In this document: positions 31,295 to 43,209 of the stretch, one piece after another
Layout: each line of letters starts with the position of its first letter
How positions within the stretch are numbered: the first letter of the stretch is position 1
Assembly: GCF_964204645.1 (NCBI RefSeq)
Contig: NC_134025.1
Location: forward strand, 16,090,001 to 16,154,000
Origin: Tubulanus polymorphus
Taxonomy: Eukaryota > Nemertea > Palaeonemertea > Tubulaniformes > Tubulanidae
Length of the DNA stretch: 64,000 nucleotides
Reading direction: 5' to 3'
Program-made: the position numbers and the translations under genes
The notes under the pieces: generated by a model
Database searches by the model: none
Seen by the model: the letters and a program-made list of their open reading frames with translations, nothing else
Told to the model about the DNA's origin: nothing

Positions 31295-34212
31295 CTCTTT
31301 CGATGTCGTCGGCGAACCGGTTCGCCGAGAATTGATGAGAAATTGGTTATCTTAGAACGCTGTTGGCGAAAATATTCGCCGATGTCAATCAGGTGACTTC
31401 ATCGCTGATTGGCTAGTCGTTAAAGCTATTCGAAGCATCTAAGCCAATCACCCACATGTAGGCGGTTACTACTAGCTGAGCTTCCATGAATTTCAATGTC
31501 ACTACACGTGTTTTGAATGGTTAGATGCTCTGACATACATACTAACTGTGTTAGTAACTAGGCGCTTAGTGCATACATATATGAATGTATACAATACCCG
31601 GCTACAGCGTTATATTGACTCGCATACATTTACGAGCGTCTGCAGTTATTTGAAGCAATCATGGCAAACAAACGTTTTACAGCTGAGCAATCAGAGATCT
31701 CGTTTTTGATAGCGGCAATGATGATGATAATGTAGATGAAAGTGATAATGAAAGTGATAATGAAAGTGAAAACACATTTGAAAGCGATGAAGCAAGTCAA
31801 AGTGACGAGGAACCACCACCAGCGCTTCCTTCAGACAGCTCTGGAAGTGACACCGATCCAGCCGTACCTGCTCCAGCTGTCACTGCTCCAGCTAGGGGTC
31901 GAGGGCATGGTCGAGGTCGTGGTCGAGGCCGTGGAGGTCATCAACAAGCCCCGCAGCCCGCTCGTCAATGGGTAGATGTGCATGATCAGGACCCTGGACC
32001 CCAAAAACTCGGATTTAAGCCGCCAAATCCACCAGGACCAATGAATCTTCAGGGTTTAGTTGATGATGATAGTCGACCGATTGATTTCTTCCACCTGCTA
32101 TTCACTCAAGAAATCATTCGAGATATCGTTTAAGAAATCAATAATAAAGATGAGAAAATACGATCTACTCAACTGAAACAACATTCCCGCCTGAAGCATT
32201 GGAAACCAACTGATGAAGAATTTGAAAGATTTTTGGGTGTGGTACTCAACATGGGGATTATTCGTTTCCCGTCTGTTCAACAGTAATGGGGAACAAGATG
32301 GACAGAGAATATCCCATTCTTCAGAGACACTATTAGCTGTAACCGTTTTTTGATATTATATCATACCATGTTATATGTATGTCACTCTGACCCTCGAGAC
32401 AAGTCCGCTCATGGACAAGCTCACAAGATAACGCCGCTACTGGAGCAACTGACCGAAAACTTCCAACTCTTCTTCTCTCCATTCGAACAGATATCAATGG
32501 ATGAATCCATGATAGGGTTCAAAGGAAGGATATCGTTCAAAATGTACTGTCCGGCAAAACCAACCAAGTGGGGACTAATTGCAAAAACCGCTGCTTGTCG
32601 CCACTCTGGATACTTACTCAGTGCTATCCTCTACTGCGGACGCGATGAGAATTTAGTCGTTGAAGATGGATTATTGCGAACGTCGCAATATGTAAGTTAT
32701 GAAGTTTTGAAACCATTTGCAGGGCGGGGACATCATGTTTACTGTGATCGATTATATAGCTCCATTCCTCTCGCTGAAAACCTTTATAACAAGGGGTTTC
32801 ATTACACCGGAACAATAATGCTAAATCGAGTTGGCATCCCAGCTGAAATAAAATATCCGAGGATGCGTGTCGGTGATGTTGTCGCTTATCGTAGTGAGAA
32901 TACGTTGCTACTAAATTGGAGATAAGCGCGTTGTCTCCATGATTTCGTCATATGGAAAGGGAACTGAAATCGAAGAGATTTCTGTTCGACGCGATCCAAC
33001 AAAAAAAGTAAAAGAGCCTAGTGTCGTTGTGGATTATAATAATCATATGTCGGGCGTTGACAAACACGATCAGCTCAATAAATATTATGAATCCACACGT
33101 AAGACCGTGAAGTGGTGGAAAAAGGTCTTTTTTTGGCTCTTAGAACGTTGCGTCACGAATTCGTATATTCTTTACAAACTGCACAGAGGATTACGTAAAT
33201 ACACTCTGATGCAATTTCGCAGGGAATTAGTTGAGAATCTAGTGCGAAAGGGCGACCGTGAACCCTTGATGAAGCGTGGACGTCCGAGTTATGGTCTGCC
33301 CGAACAACGATTAGATGGGTCTTTCCACCAGCAAGAGCAAACTGCAGACAGAAAAACGCGTGACTGCAAAGTGTGCTCTGATCGCGCAGCACGGCGATGT
33401 GAAACGTCAAATTATTGCAGTACGTGTCGCGATAATCCACCGTTACATCCCGGAAAATGCTTCAATTTGTATCACATGAAAAATAAATACCGCTCATTGT
33501 CAACATAGACTCAGACAACTCCTAATTGTGAACATAGACTCGAACAAATACATTTCAATTAAAGAATTTTTATTTGTAGCAGTTTGATAAATAGAATTTA
33601 TCAGAATTTCAATTTTTTTGTTTTCATCAATTTTAATTTTTGCAGCGCCCCCTGGTGTCTAAAAACCATATGTACCCAAGAAGGATGTCACTGTTCTCTG
33701 AGATAATCAATCACACCTGAAATGAGCTGAAAAGGAATTCAATAGGAGGCAGAACAAACTGAGGAAATGGATGGAGGCAGTTATTGATCAGAGGATATTG
33801 TGACCCTTAGATGACCTTTGAATTTTGGGGGATTTGACCCCCGTAACATATCAAAAAACAACCCCAAACCATGGATTTTTCTTCTAAATGTCTTTTTGAA
33901 TATTTTTGAATATATATCTCTAATTTCTTTTAGAAGTATTACATAGTAAATATATACTGAAAAATTTTACTGTTTTGAGGGGTCTACTTGACCCCCCATA
34001 GACCCCAAGACCCCAAATTGAATTTTTGAAAATAATATTCTGGTAGCTGGGGTCATAAGCTCCAAGGAAATTATAACTATTATTATGCTATTTCCATTAG
34101 AACGACTGCAATAAGGCTTTGAAAAAAATTCTACAAAATTGTTCTAAAACAATGAAACTAATTCATCACAGCTGAATACCATTAATCAATAATATATTCA
34201 ACACAGAAAGAG
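31295..34212 (+). mobile_element. piggyBac DNA transposon, TTAA-flanked, inactivated
   Basis: TTAA lies at 31291-31294 and 34213-34216. The ends are inverted: CTCTTTC at the left and GAAAGAG at the right. The left subterminal region holds the perfect 20-bp palindrome TCGGCGAACC/GGTTCGCCGA (about 31310-31330). A related one, GGCGAA-AATA-TTCGCC, lies about 50 bp further in. These may be transposase-binding sites. The 3' non-coding part (33510-34212) contains GCGCCCCCTGGTG (33645-33657). Confidence 0.85.
31661..33508 (+). pseudogene. piggyBac transposase
   Basis: A cut-and-paste transposase of TTAA specificity. It starts at ATG 31661. A frameshift within the first ~40 bases precedes the acidic N-terminal region (Asp/Glu/Ser) and a Gly-Arg repeat patch (about 31895-31945). 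In-frame TAA codons are at 32131 and 32284. The catalytic domain is open from 32350. It has ISMDESMIGFKGR (first Asp) and VYCDRLYSS (second Asp). A single-base deletion at about 32922 creates a TAA. The next frame (32939-33508) holds VDYNNHMSGVDKHDQ (third catalytic region) and ends with a Cys/His-rich domain, CKVCSDRAARRC...CSTCR...HPGKCF. All catalytic aspartates are visible. Four lesions only, so inactivation looks fairly recent. Confidence 0.9.
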
Positions 34213-34216
34213 TTAA

Positions 34217-36010
34217 CCAAAATTTCATTTCATAGTTATACAGTTTGGTTGAAATGATATTACAACTATAAACTAGGATTTTCTATTCACTAATATAAGA
34301 TCAAAATAATAGTGCATTATATTATAATCTAATACCCATTACTCACTGAGCATATATGCTATTGAGAATAAGCCTAACAATAATCATTATTGATTGAATT
34401 AATACTGAAATAAATTCAGTTGAGATGTTCACGTAATTTTGAAATCAGTTATTCCAATTTCAATTGATAAAGAATGCAATTTAATTATCAAAGTTAAACC
34501 ACAACAACGTTCGGATTTTCAGTGACTGCCATCTGACTTAAAGCTCAAATCACTGGAATGTCTACATTTCACCTGATGATGGCTGTTAGTCAAGAGTCAA
34601 AATGTTGCCGTTTCATCTTGTTATCATATTAAGAGGTCTATTACGGTATTTCTTCGTTCATGAACCCACGGTGAAGATCACCAAAGGCTGTTACCGTAAT
34701 CCAAATGAAATCTTGAATACTATACAAAATTTCATATTTCTCTTAAATTCGGCCTCAGTTCGGAAGATTTCTTTAGAATGCATAGATAGACCCACATAAA
34801 TCCATACTAGATACAGCATATTTTATTTTTCTAAATCTACGATTCAGCGAAATTAATATAAAATCATGGGATGTTCGAACACTCCAAAATGCACATCTTA
34901 ATTTATGATGCAAAGACATCCAGACCCCCGTTGAAAGTAAACCACCATTTCAATAATGAGAGGGTTAGCCTGAATTTATGATTACGCTTCTAATTTATAA
35001 ATCAAAAATGAATGCAGACATGCTTGAAAATAGCTGCATTTGTTCAAATCGAATTCTACATCAAATCAATATCGCCATAAAAAGAAGGAAATTTCGATTC
35101 ATCGTAAAGCTCCGTAACCAATGACAATTGGTTAACTAATTTACTCCAATCTCGATTTTTATTGGTTAGAGTATCTTCAGAGCTTAACTGAGTCACTCTA
35201 AATACAACTATACCCCACACTATAGCGTGAGTATAGAATATTACACTAGTTTCTCAGTATGCTTATGTTGTCACGTATCACCGCAAATCTTAAGTGGCTA
35301 CTAAGTAAAAGTAGACGTTTGTTCTTGGATTCAGAGAACGATGCAGAGACAGGGGCCAGGCCCTCATCCACTTTTCTGACGCTTGAACATAATTTTTTTC
35401 ATCGCCTGCTGTTAAAGGATACCAGTGTAAAACCGTTATTGTCGTATTTCTGCATAGCGTTACATTCTGAAATTCTCAACAGTTCATGGGCTTAGATAGA
35501 TTTTAACCTTCATTTTATAAATTAGATATTCTTAACCTCCTTGAATCTATTGTAATCTTTATTATCCTTTTTACATAAAACATGCCTGAAATTGTGAGCA
35601 TATACCATTCCTAATTTCAACTAAGAAAGTGCTCAGAATGCACCTAAACGCATCTCATTCTTCAAAGACCAGACCCCTTTTGTGCCTTATGCACCTGGGG
35701 CCCTTTCTCCAAAAGCTAGATTCTCGAACATTTATCTAAATTACTTAATGGCATTTATTTCAAGTCTGCCCTCCTCTCGTTTCGGCGTTTAACGGTTACC
35801 CCTCTACAAATCGTCTTCTTTTCAGTTTGGATTCGCTTGCCAGATTCCCTGTTATAAATAGCGACATATGCTTCAAATTTGCAGTGGTATACGGGGTGTT
35901 CGAACTTCGCTGAATCACTGAATCACTGAATTGCTGAACTGCTGAATTACTGAAACGCTGAATTTTTTGTTAATTATCATTTTTTTAAATTTCACTGATT
36001 TTTTTCAAGC
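34217..36010. repeat. Diverged inverted flanking arm of the piggyBac region
   Basis: 34580-34892 resembles the inverse of 29415-29720 (GGATTACGGTAACA, TTCGCTGAAT, TGTTCGAAC words). 35259-35345 resembles the inverse of 30280-30675 (TGTCACGTATCACCGC, AAGTGGCTACTAAG). At 35893-36010 comes another CTGAATCA-type end, which runs directly into the Gypsy LTR. No gene. Confidence 0.45.
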
Positions 36011-36382
36011 AATTAAAATACAGAACAATAGGTGATTGTGTTTATCTTTTGTCCGCCTTTCTACTGGTTTTTGGGCACTCGGAGTCGATATTTGGGGGAA
36101 ACTTCTACTGTAGAACAGGCAGAATAGGACCTCGTTACATCTGGTGGCAGCGTAGTGGGATTTGATTGTGAAAAAACAGTTGAAATTGAGTTGAAGCAGT
36201 GAACACGTTTTTCTCCGCTTAGTCTGTGTAAATTACGGTTACTTTTTGTGTGTACTTTACGTACGTTTTTTACCTACTTCGTAATTCCTAGTTCATATTT
36301 AGTATTATTTTAGTGCCTGTTTCCCCTAATTTTATTTGCGGTCCTGTATTTTCTGTGTCATTTATATAATAGAATAGTAATT

Positions 36383-37430
36383 ATGTCGGATGTTGAGAAT
36401 GATGCCTGTGAGCCCTTGGCCTTATCTAGGCCTATGTCACTATCGGCCGGAGCTGCACATCATGACCTCCTGGTTAGTGGGGAGGGCAACCTCTCGTCAA
36501 AATCAAAACGTGGCCGTCCAACGAAGACGAAAGCTGAAAATTTAAAAACATCTGAGGATTCCATCCTTCAGCGCCTGACTGAAGTGATGAAGAGAGTCGT
36601 GATTCGAGATGCACCCACCCCAAAAATGCACAATATTCCGGCGCCCAAGCCCTATACCATGGGACACAATTTCCGCGTTTGGCTCGAAAGGTTTGACGCA
36701 TTCGCTGACCTGGCTCAGATTAGTTCTCGCATCAACAAGGGCAAACAGCGTAAATCACACCTGATGATGCGACTTGACAATGAGGCATACCAGGCTGTCT
36801 TGAACCTACGTCTCGACTCGAGCCTGTCGGCCAACAAACAAAGACTGTGGATGACTTAAAGATGTGGTTGAAAGGGAGGGACCAAAAGACAACAGAATCT
36901 GTGGAACGCTATGCTGTTGAGTTAGCAAAACTGGCAAGGAATGCGTACCCTGGCATTGCCTTAGAGCTACAGGACGAATTGGCCAGAGACCAATTTCTTA
37001 AAGGTAATAGCCTACCCGTCTCAGCGAAGCAGTCAATGTATGCGGCCCAGCCAAGTTCGCAGGCTGCACCAGTCGCTCAAGCACGGACTCTGGAAACAGC
37101 AAGACAGTTGACTGAGGGCACGACTCATAAACAAAAAGTATCCGTTAACCAGACCCAGCTCGACTCGACTAGCTCAGCCATAGCCAAACAACTCGACAAA
37201 TTGAAATCGATGATGGGAATGCTGATGACTCGAGTAGGCCATTTGGAAGCAGTTGTGTCTGGAAATGGCAATCCTCGACCGCCTGCTGATGACAAATGTT
37301 GGCGTTGCAGGGATGCAGACCACCCCAAACTTGTGCCCACAAGTTAAAAGCTATAATTGTGGGGGGAGTGGTCACTATTCAAGTAACTGCCACTTACCTC
37401 AGGGAAACGAGAAGCGGGGTTTTCAGGGGG
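36383..37430 (+). pseudogene. Gypsy gag
   Basis: The gag capsid frame starts at ATG 36383. A basic segment (SKRGRPTKTKAE) precedes the capsid-like part (YTMGHNFRVWLERFDAFADLA, about residues 90-115), typical of Gypsy gag (NFxxWxxRFxxF). A frameshift at about 36850 moves it to the next frame (TVDDLKMWLKGRDQK...RYAVELAKLARNAYP), ending at 37347. The nucleocapsid has two zinc-knuckle-like motifs. The first is CWRCRDADH (about 37299). The second, in a third frame, is SYNCGGSGHYSSNC (about 37350), where the first cysteine has become serine. At least two frameshifts. Confidence 0.75.
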
Positions 37431-37509
37431 GCAAGGGTAAACCCCATCCGGAAATAGTCCCCCCCTGTACCGCTGTATATACCCCCTGCAAGACGTAGAA
37501 AAACATCTT

Positions 37510-38251
37510 ATGAATATGGCAAATGGCCTAACGTGTGATGCAAGTAGAGATGCACCTATTGATGGTTCCCATCATAATAGCCCCACCACCGTGAGACCAT
37601 CAAACCATATTCAAATGATATCGAGACCATCAAACCATATGCAAACAACACCTCAAGATGGATATGTGGTTGCTGGCCCGGCATGCGATTCTAGTGGAGA
37701 TACACCTACTGATGGTCCGCATCCTACTAGAACCATCGCTGTTAGGCCACCACAACATACCCAAAGAATAGACGAAAATCGACATGACCCTTCGGAGAAC
37801 AGTGAGGCTCCCAGTCTAGCTACGGAAAAAACTTGTCACAAGTTGCGCAACAAGGTTCAACCAACAGGAACGGAACCAGCCCAGACAAGCTTAGTTACAA
37901 ACATCAGAACAGTGATGCTCCACACCTCACCTGGTACTCCTGGACACTGGTGCCTCCTGCAACATCATTAGAGGTTCAGTATGGGACTCTAGTAGCCCGA
38001 TGGGTGAAGCCGCTGCACTGAGGCCAATCGAAGGAATCGTGACAACGGCTACCGGTCAGCCAATAGAGTTACGTGGGTTAGCTGAGGTATGTCTGAGAGT
38101 TGGAACTGAAGAATTTCATGTCCCCATTATCGTCAGCGAGGATTTGGCCCAAGACTGCTTACTCAGAAGTGATTTCTTCGAGAAATATGGCTGCAACATC
38201 AGACCCCTTGCAACTCCAGATGGTATGCTTGGGTCCACCCACCTTGCATGA
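37510..38251 (+). pseudogene. Gypsy protease region with Pro/Thr/His-rich linker
   Basis: 37510-37930 codes a Pro/Thr/Asp/His-rich linker with an internal diverged repeat (AxDGPHP, TVRPSNH). The retropepsin follows: LDTGASCNII at about 37939 holds the active-site DTG. The downstream frame 38000-38251 has ELRGLAEVCLRVG and LAQDCLLRSDFFEKYG, corresponding to the flap and the ILGxDFL region. A frameshift separates the halves. The coding text ends at TGA 38249, without RT. Confidence 0.65.
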
Positions 38252-38843
38252 TTCGGGTGGTATCTGAATGAATAAAATTCCCGCCATTTAGATTTTGTGG
38301 GGATCCACTACAAAAAGTAGGGAAATAATCCGTGTGGTATATCGCGTCTGAATGTGAATCCTTAGGTACCTAATGATGGTTCACCTGGAGTCGCTTACTC
38401 TAAGTAATGTTAGTGACAAAAGAGCCACTCAGTCCAAATACTACCACACGTGACCCCCCAGATGTAGCATTTCTTTTGATTGTATTTTTCAGCTTCCCAG
38501 GATGAGGAACAGTGGCAGAGAGGCAAGCCAGTGCAGTGTCCATTGGCCATATCTACCTTTTGATGGTATAGATATTTTTGGTTAGACACTACACTACAGG
38601 TGCGCCCCGAAAACAAACCACAAACCATTAGTGGAGATCGAAAGCTGCATGTATCATGATCACTGAGATGCAACCCGGATGCGAAACAACGACTACGCCG
38701 TGTTAGATGTCTGCTGTTATCCAGAGCCGAGAAGTTTGGAGCTTAATATTGTAAAATAAGGACTATAATTGTTTAAATTTGTGTAGATATTTTGACTATA
38801 TATTCCTGTTCAAATAGGAGTTTGAACAAGTTGAAGGGGGTGG
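38252..38843. other. Gypsy 3' non-coding region
   Basis: About 590 bp between the protease and the 3' LTR. No RT, RNase H or integrase motif is seen on either strand. Confidence 0.45.
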
Positions 38844-39039
38844 TGTGATGGAATATGTCCATCAGTCGTTTTCTATGTTGTAACTGGAGGGTGCTGCCCT
38901 CTTTCTCTCTTGAAAATACAGAACAATAGGTGATTGTGTTAATATCTTTTGTCCGCCTTTTTACTGGTTTTTGGGCTCTCAGAGTCGATATTTGGAGGAA
39001 ACTTCTACTGTGGAACAGGCAGAATAGGACCTCGTTACA
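38844..39039 (+). repeat. Gypsy 3' LTR
   Basis: A 196-bp LTR starting TGTGATGG and ending TCGTTACA. Its last 125 bp match the truncated 5' LTR (36014-36139): AACAATAGGTGATTGTG, TTTTGTCCGCCTTT, CAGGCAGAATAGGACC. AATACAGAACAATAG lies at the truncation point of the 5' copy. Confidence 0.75.
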
Positions 39040-41890
39040 TAGGCTCAGCCTACGGCTGACCTAAAAACTTGTTTAAAAAAAATATAATCCAATTGCTCCA
39101 TTGCTCTATGTAACTCCGAATTTCCATCATGTTTCGCTCGATTTTGTTGTGTTCTAATGGGAACATTTCAACAAAATGGAAAAAAAATTTGAATTAACAC
39201 TATATGATTTTTCATGTGTTCTTCTTTATTTCTGATAATGGATTTCCTGATAAGGAAAGGAAAACATTTTCATTCGTTTGATATTTGTGATACGTAACTT
39301 TCAAGCCCCGAGGCAGGATTACGAATAGGGGAAGATAAAAATCTTAAAAGTTTGCTGCGCTGATATACGGGATTCGAACCGTCTTAGTAGTACATTAAGT
39401 TAACCAAAACATAAATCATATATGTGCGCAGTGAATGGGATTAGAACCGTCCTAAAGTGGTACGTTGAGGCTAATAAACATAATACATATCACACAAGGG
39501 CAGTGAGCATATTTTCCTACTTAAAAGATTTTCGATGGAGCAGTAATTGCACATGTGTGATATACCATGAGAATTCAGGGTGGACTTTGTGAACATTCAT
39601 GTTTTTGCAAGTTCTGGCGTGATTCTCATTTCAAAGCGATTTCTCTTTTATTTTTCGTATAAATGTGGAGCTTAAAATTACCAAAATCTATTCGAAAACT
39701 ACCACCCGCATCCGAAGAGAATATGTCAGAGGGATATTTTCATTGTTGTAATGAAAAATTGAGGACCAAAGGTCCTGTGCTCTCGAGGAATAGTTTTTTT
39801 ATGATATCAATAAAAACATATACACATTGTTCATTCATTCTACTAATCAGTGTTTTGATTATGCAGATCTGTTGGCTTTAACAACTGCCTTAGATCCAGT
39901 TCCACAGTTGTGAGTTGGAGTTAACTCTTGAGTTGAAATTAGTTCATTTTCAATGTTTTAACTCCGAGTCAAATCTTAATTCGGAATGGAACTGTGTCTT
40001 CGGGCACTACGGTGAGACAGGGCACCTCAGACAGTGGTAGACCAAGAACAAATACGTCAGATCGATTTATGGCCTGGTATAGTACAAAAAGATCGACTGA
40101 CCAATGTATATCACTTTCAAATGAAAATCTATTATAAAGTTAATTTCATTAAAAAAAATTATTTCGCTGTATGAGGACATTGTCTGCAAACCTTTCAAAT
40201 TTAAAGACTCCCACTGAATTTCCCAGCACAAAACACGGAATTCTTTAAGACAGCGACGTATACCGACCGACCCTTAGTGCAAGGTGCCCGTTCACACCCC
40301 GCGTATTATTTCACCCTGTAAAATAAATTCATCCGAACGATTTATTGATAAAATGTTATTCGAAAATCTTTTTAATATTATTGTGATCAACTTCTATAAC
40401 CATTCAACCCAATATCATGTGAAATAATCTTGAATACAACATTGCCAGATCTATTTTTGCAGCGGATTTAACCCTCATTATCAGACCTTTCGTTAATTCG
40501 ATGACTATTAAAATGATATGCTTTGGTTCGCGGTTAACATACACGACATGATGCCAAAAAGACAAAAAGTGGATCAAAAGGGTGATAAAACAAAAAAAGG
40601 TCACTTACTTCATGATTACCATATCAATTATAACAAAACAAGTGACAAAGTAAATTGCAGTCCACGGTGAAATAGATAGCATCACAACATTCATGATTTC
40701 ATGCCAATTACTTGTCGTTACAATTTGAAAGACTGTTAAAAGGGAACACCTGCAAACAAATTGACATCAGAAACAATGAATCAAGTATAAATGCCAGGCA
40801 AATCTATACATGAGAGCATTCCAAAAAATTTCAAACATTCAATTATTTGAATGAAACATTTTATTTCTTAAAGGCCTAGCTCAAAACCAATCGAATTTAC
40901 CAGGGTATTCCACTTAAAATTTTGTTCCCAACCAACTGTTACACTTATATGTGAAGTCAATTACTCCTTGACTGGCCACGCAGAGATACTAAGTCATTGC
41001 ATACTTGACCATAATAAGACAAAAAAACCAGTGAAAATCTGTATCTCACACTAAAGAAGATGACTCAATGGAAATGAATGAAACATTTGTGATTCTAGAC
41101 ATCATTGTTGTTCAAAAAAGAAACTACGTTTTCGATAAATTCTATGTTTTTGGTCCGATTTTCGTGAATTTTTTTAGGACTTATCCACCTAAATATATAA
41201 TAAATCAATTCAAATCTAATTCATACAACAGAAATGGTGAAAAAAATATATACACATTCGAAACAAAGAAACTAATTTTAATTAGCAAGAATGATACAAA
41301 AAGAAATAATATAAAAGAAAAGTAACAAGCTGAAGCAGACCAAAGGGGACAGAATTCGGGAGTAACTATATATATATATATATAGGAACAATGGTCCAGT
41401 GGCTCGCCAAACTGTGTGAAGTAATAATCTATCGTATAGGCTACCGGAACGTAGAAATTCATTGTATCGCAAATTATACAAGAAAAAAATATATCAGGAC
41501 TCGGTTTTGGTCAGTGTGAACTTTGAATGAAACTTTTAATGAGAATGACATCTTCAAAAATTGCTTATGGAAATTTTTGGAACTCAACGGATGTTCATAA
41601 TCTTAATACATCCCCGGAATGACGTATAACAACTATAACTATGAGTGAACCGTTAAAATTTCATTATAAACGGCACCTTTTAACATTTTATTGATAAGTT
41701 ATAAAAACATTCTTACACTCAGACCAATGATATATTTTTTTGCATCAGTATCCCACTATACTTCTTAGTGAGTATCTACATCGATTTTGATGTTTTGTGA
41801 GGGGGATTCAACCAGACAAATTCTACGCTCCACGAAACGCGTGGAATTTATATACTGTCAATTGAAATATGATATTCATTAAGGTGATCA
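39040..41890. other. No gene recognised; two short repeats
   Basis: At 39369 and 39437 the word GGATT(C/A)GAACCGTC recurs within a diverged 68-bp tandem pair; inverted, it looks like a tRNA B box, but no A box is present. The 28-bp word at 39761-39788 matches 10807-10834. A TA microsatellite is at about 41368-41385. The ORFs here are short and featureless. Confidence 0.45.
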
Positions 41891-41894
41891 ATCG

Positions 41895-43173
41895 TCTTGA
41901 ACAAGGGGTCCAGGGACACCATGCCCACATGGGAAGTGGTTCCAAATGCTCAACAATCTAACAATTTCAATATTCAACGCCCCCTGGTGACCATATACAG
42001 AATCCAATGACCCTGAAACTCACCACAATCATAGAACATGTCAGCAGCTACGATTTTGTAATTGATTGCGATAACAAAATATGCCTCGTTACCACTTTAA
42101 TATGGAAATACTAAGTTATTCTACTATTCAACGCCCCCTGGTGACCATATTCAAAACCCAATGACCTTGAAACTCACCACAATCATAGAACATGTCACGA
42201 ACTATAACTTTGTAATTGATCATGGTAACAAAATATGCCTAGGTACCAATATAATAAGGAAATACTAAGTTATTCTACTATTCAACGCCCCCTGGTGACC
42301 ATATAGAATAACTAATGGCCTTAAAACTTGCCACAATCATAGATGATGTCATGAGCTACAACTTTGCAATTGATTGTGGTTACAAAATATGCATTGATAC
42401 GAATATAATATAGAAATACTAAGATATTGCATTATTCAACGCCCCCTGGTGGCCATATACAAAAACCAATGACCTTGAAACTCACCATAATCATAGAACA
42501 CGTTATGAGCTACAACTTCCTAAATGATTGTGGTAACAAAATACACTTAGGTATCAATATAATGTGGAAAAACTTTTTCCCACTTACGAATGAGTACTGC
42601 TGACACCAAGATGGCCGCCAATTGCGTCATAATTGGCTGATGAAAAATACCTGTCTCAGGTATAAAACATCCCTTTCCAAAGAATACCCATCACAAATTG
42701 CAATGAGAAATGATAAACCAGTAGGAAGCTACAGGACTCAGAATTTGGGCCAAAATTAACATTTTTGGGCACTAAAAAGGTCATAGGACGGCCATCTTGA
42801 GTCCGATCGACCCAATTTTTGTTATGCTGATGGGCCCTGGGGGAATTCACATATATCCGAATGATCAAGGTAATTGATCAAAGCGTCTTTAAAATTTCCC
42901 TCAAAAAGTTCAAAAATGTGTAAAAAGTGCTGATTTTGGCGAACAACAATGGCTGCCAGTCGGCCATCTTGAATCTGACAGGGCCAGTTTTTGGGCTGAA
43001 GATGTGTCTAGGGTAGATACATGTGTAACCCAAATATCAAGACATTACCTTGAAGCGTCTTCAAAACTTCCCAAAATAACTGGATTCCGTCTACTGACGG
43101 ACGAACGGACGGACGACGGACGAAAAGTGAACGCAATAGCCCGCTGGGACTAAAGTCCCAAGTGGGCTAAAAA
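41895..43173. repeat. 1.2-kb dispersed repeat with 4 x 154-bp tandem units, copy 1
   Basis: Four tandem units have CAACGCCCCCTGGTGA (last one ...GTGG) at 41975, 42129, 42283 and 42437, exactly 154 bp apart. A ~550-bp unique part follows. The right end is GGAC-rich (GGACGGACGACGGACG) and closes with a hairpin, CTGGGACTAAAGTCCCAAG, then GTGGGCTAAAA. The left end has GGTCCAGGGACACC and GCCCACATGGGAAG. The inverted copy is at 60034-61125. No ORF. It may be a non-autonomous DNA element; the terminal hairpin followed by CTAA recalls Helitron 3' ends, but that is only a hint. Confidence 0.75.
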
Positions 43174-43209
43174 TTAGAAAAGTGCTTTGGAGGGGAATTT
43201 CTTGATAGA

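Larger units (their letters stand above)
36014..39039 (+). mobile_element. Ty3/Gypsy-type LTR element, gag-protease only
   Basis: The 5' LTR is truncated (36014-36139) and the 3' LTR is complete (38844-39039, TGTGATGG...TTACA). They share the last ~125 bp with few differences. A primer-binding site starts two bases after the 5' LTR (TGGTGGCAGCG, 36142) and a purine tract (GAAGGGGGTGG) precedes the 3' LTR. Between them lie gag and protease remnants; RT, RNase H and integrase are absent. It would have been non-autonomous even when intact. Confidence 0.75.

Noticed and set aside
39369-39450. Paired tRNA-like B boxes
   Set aside because: Part of a 68-bp tandem duplication, with no A box at the right distance.
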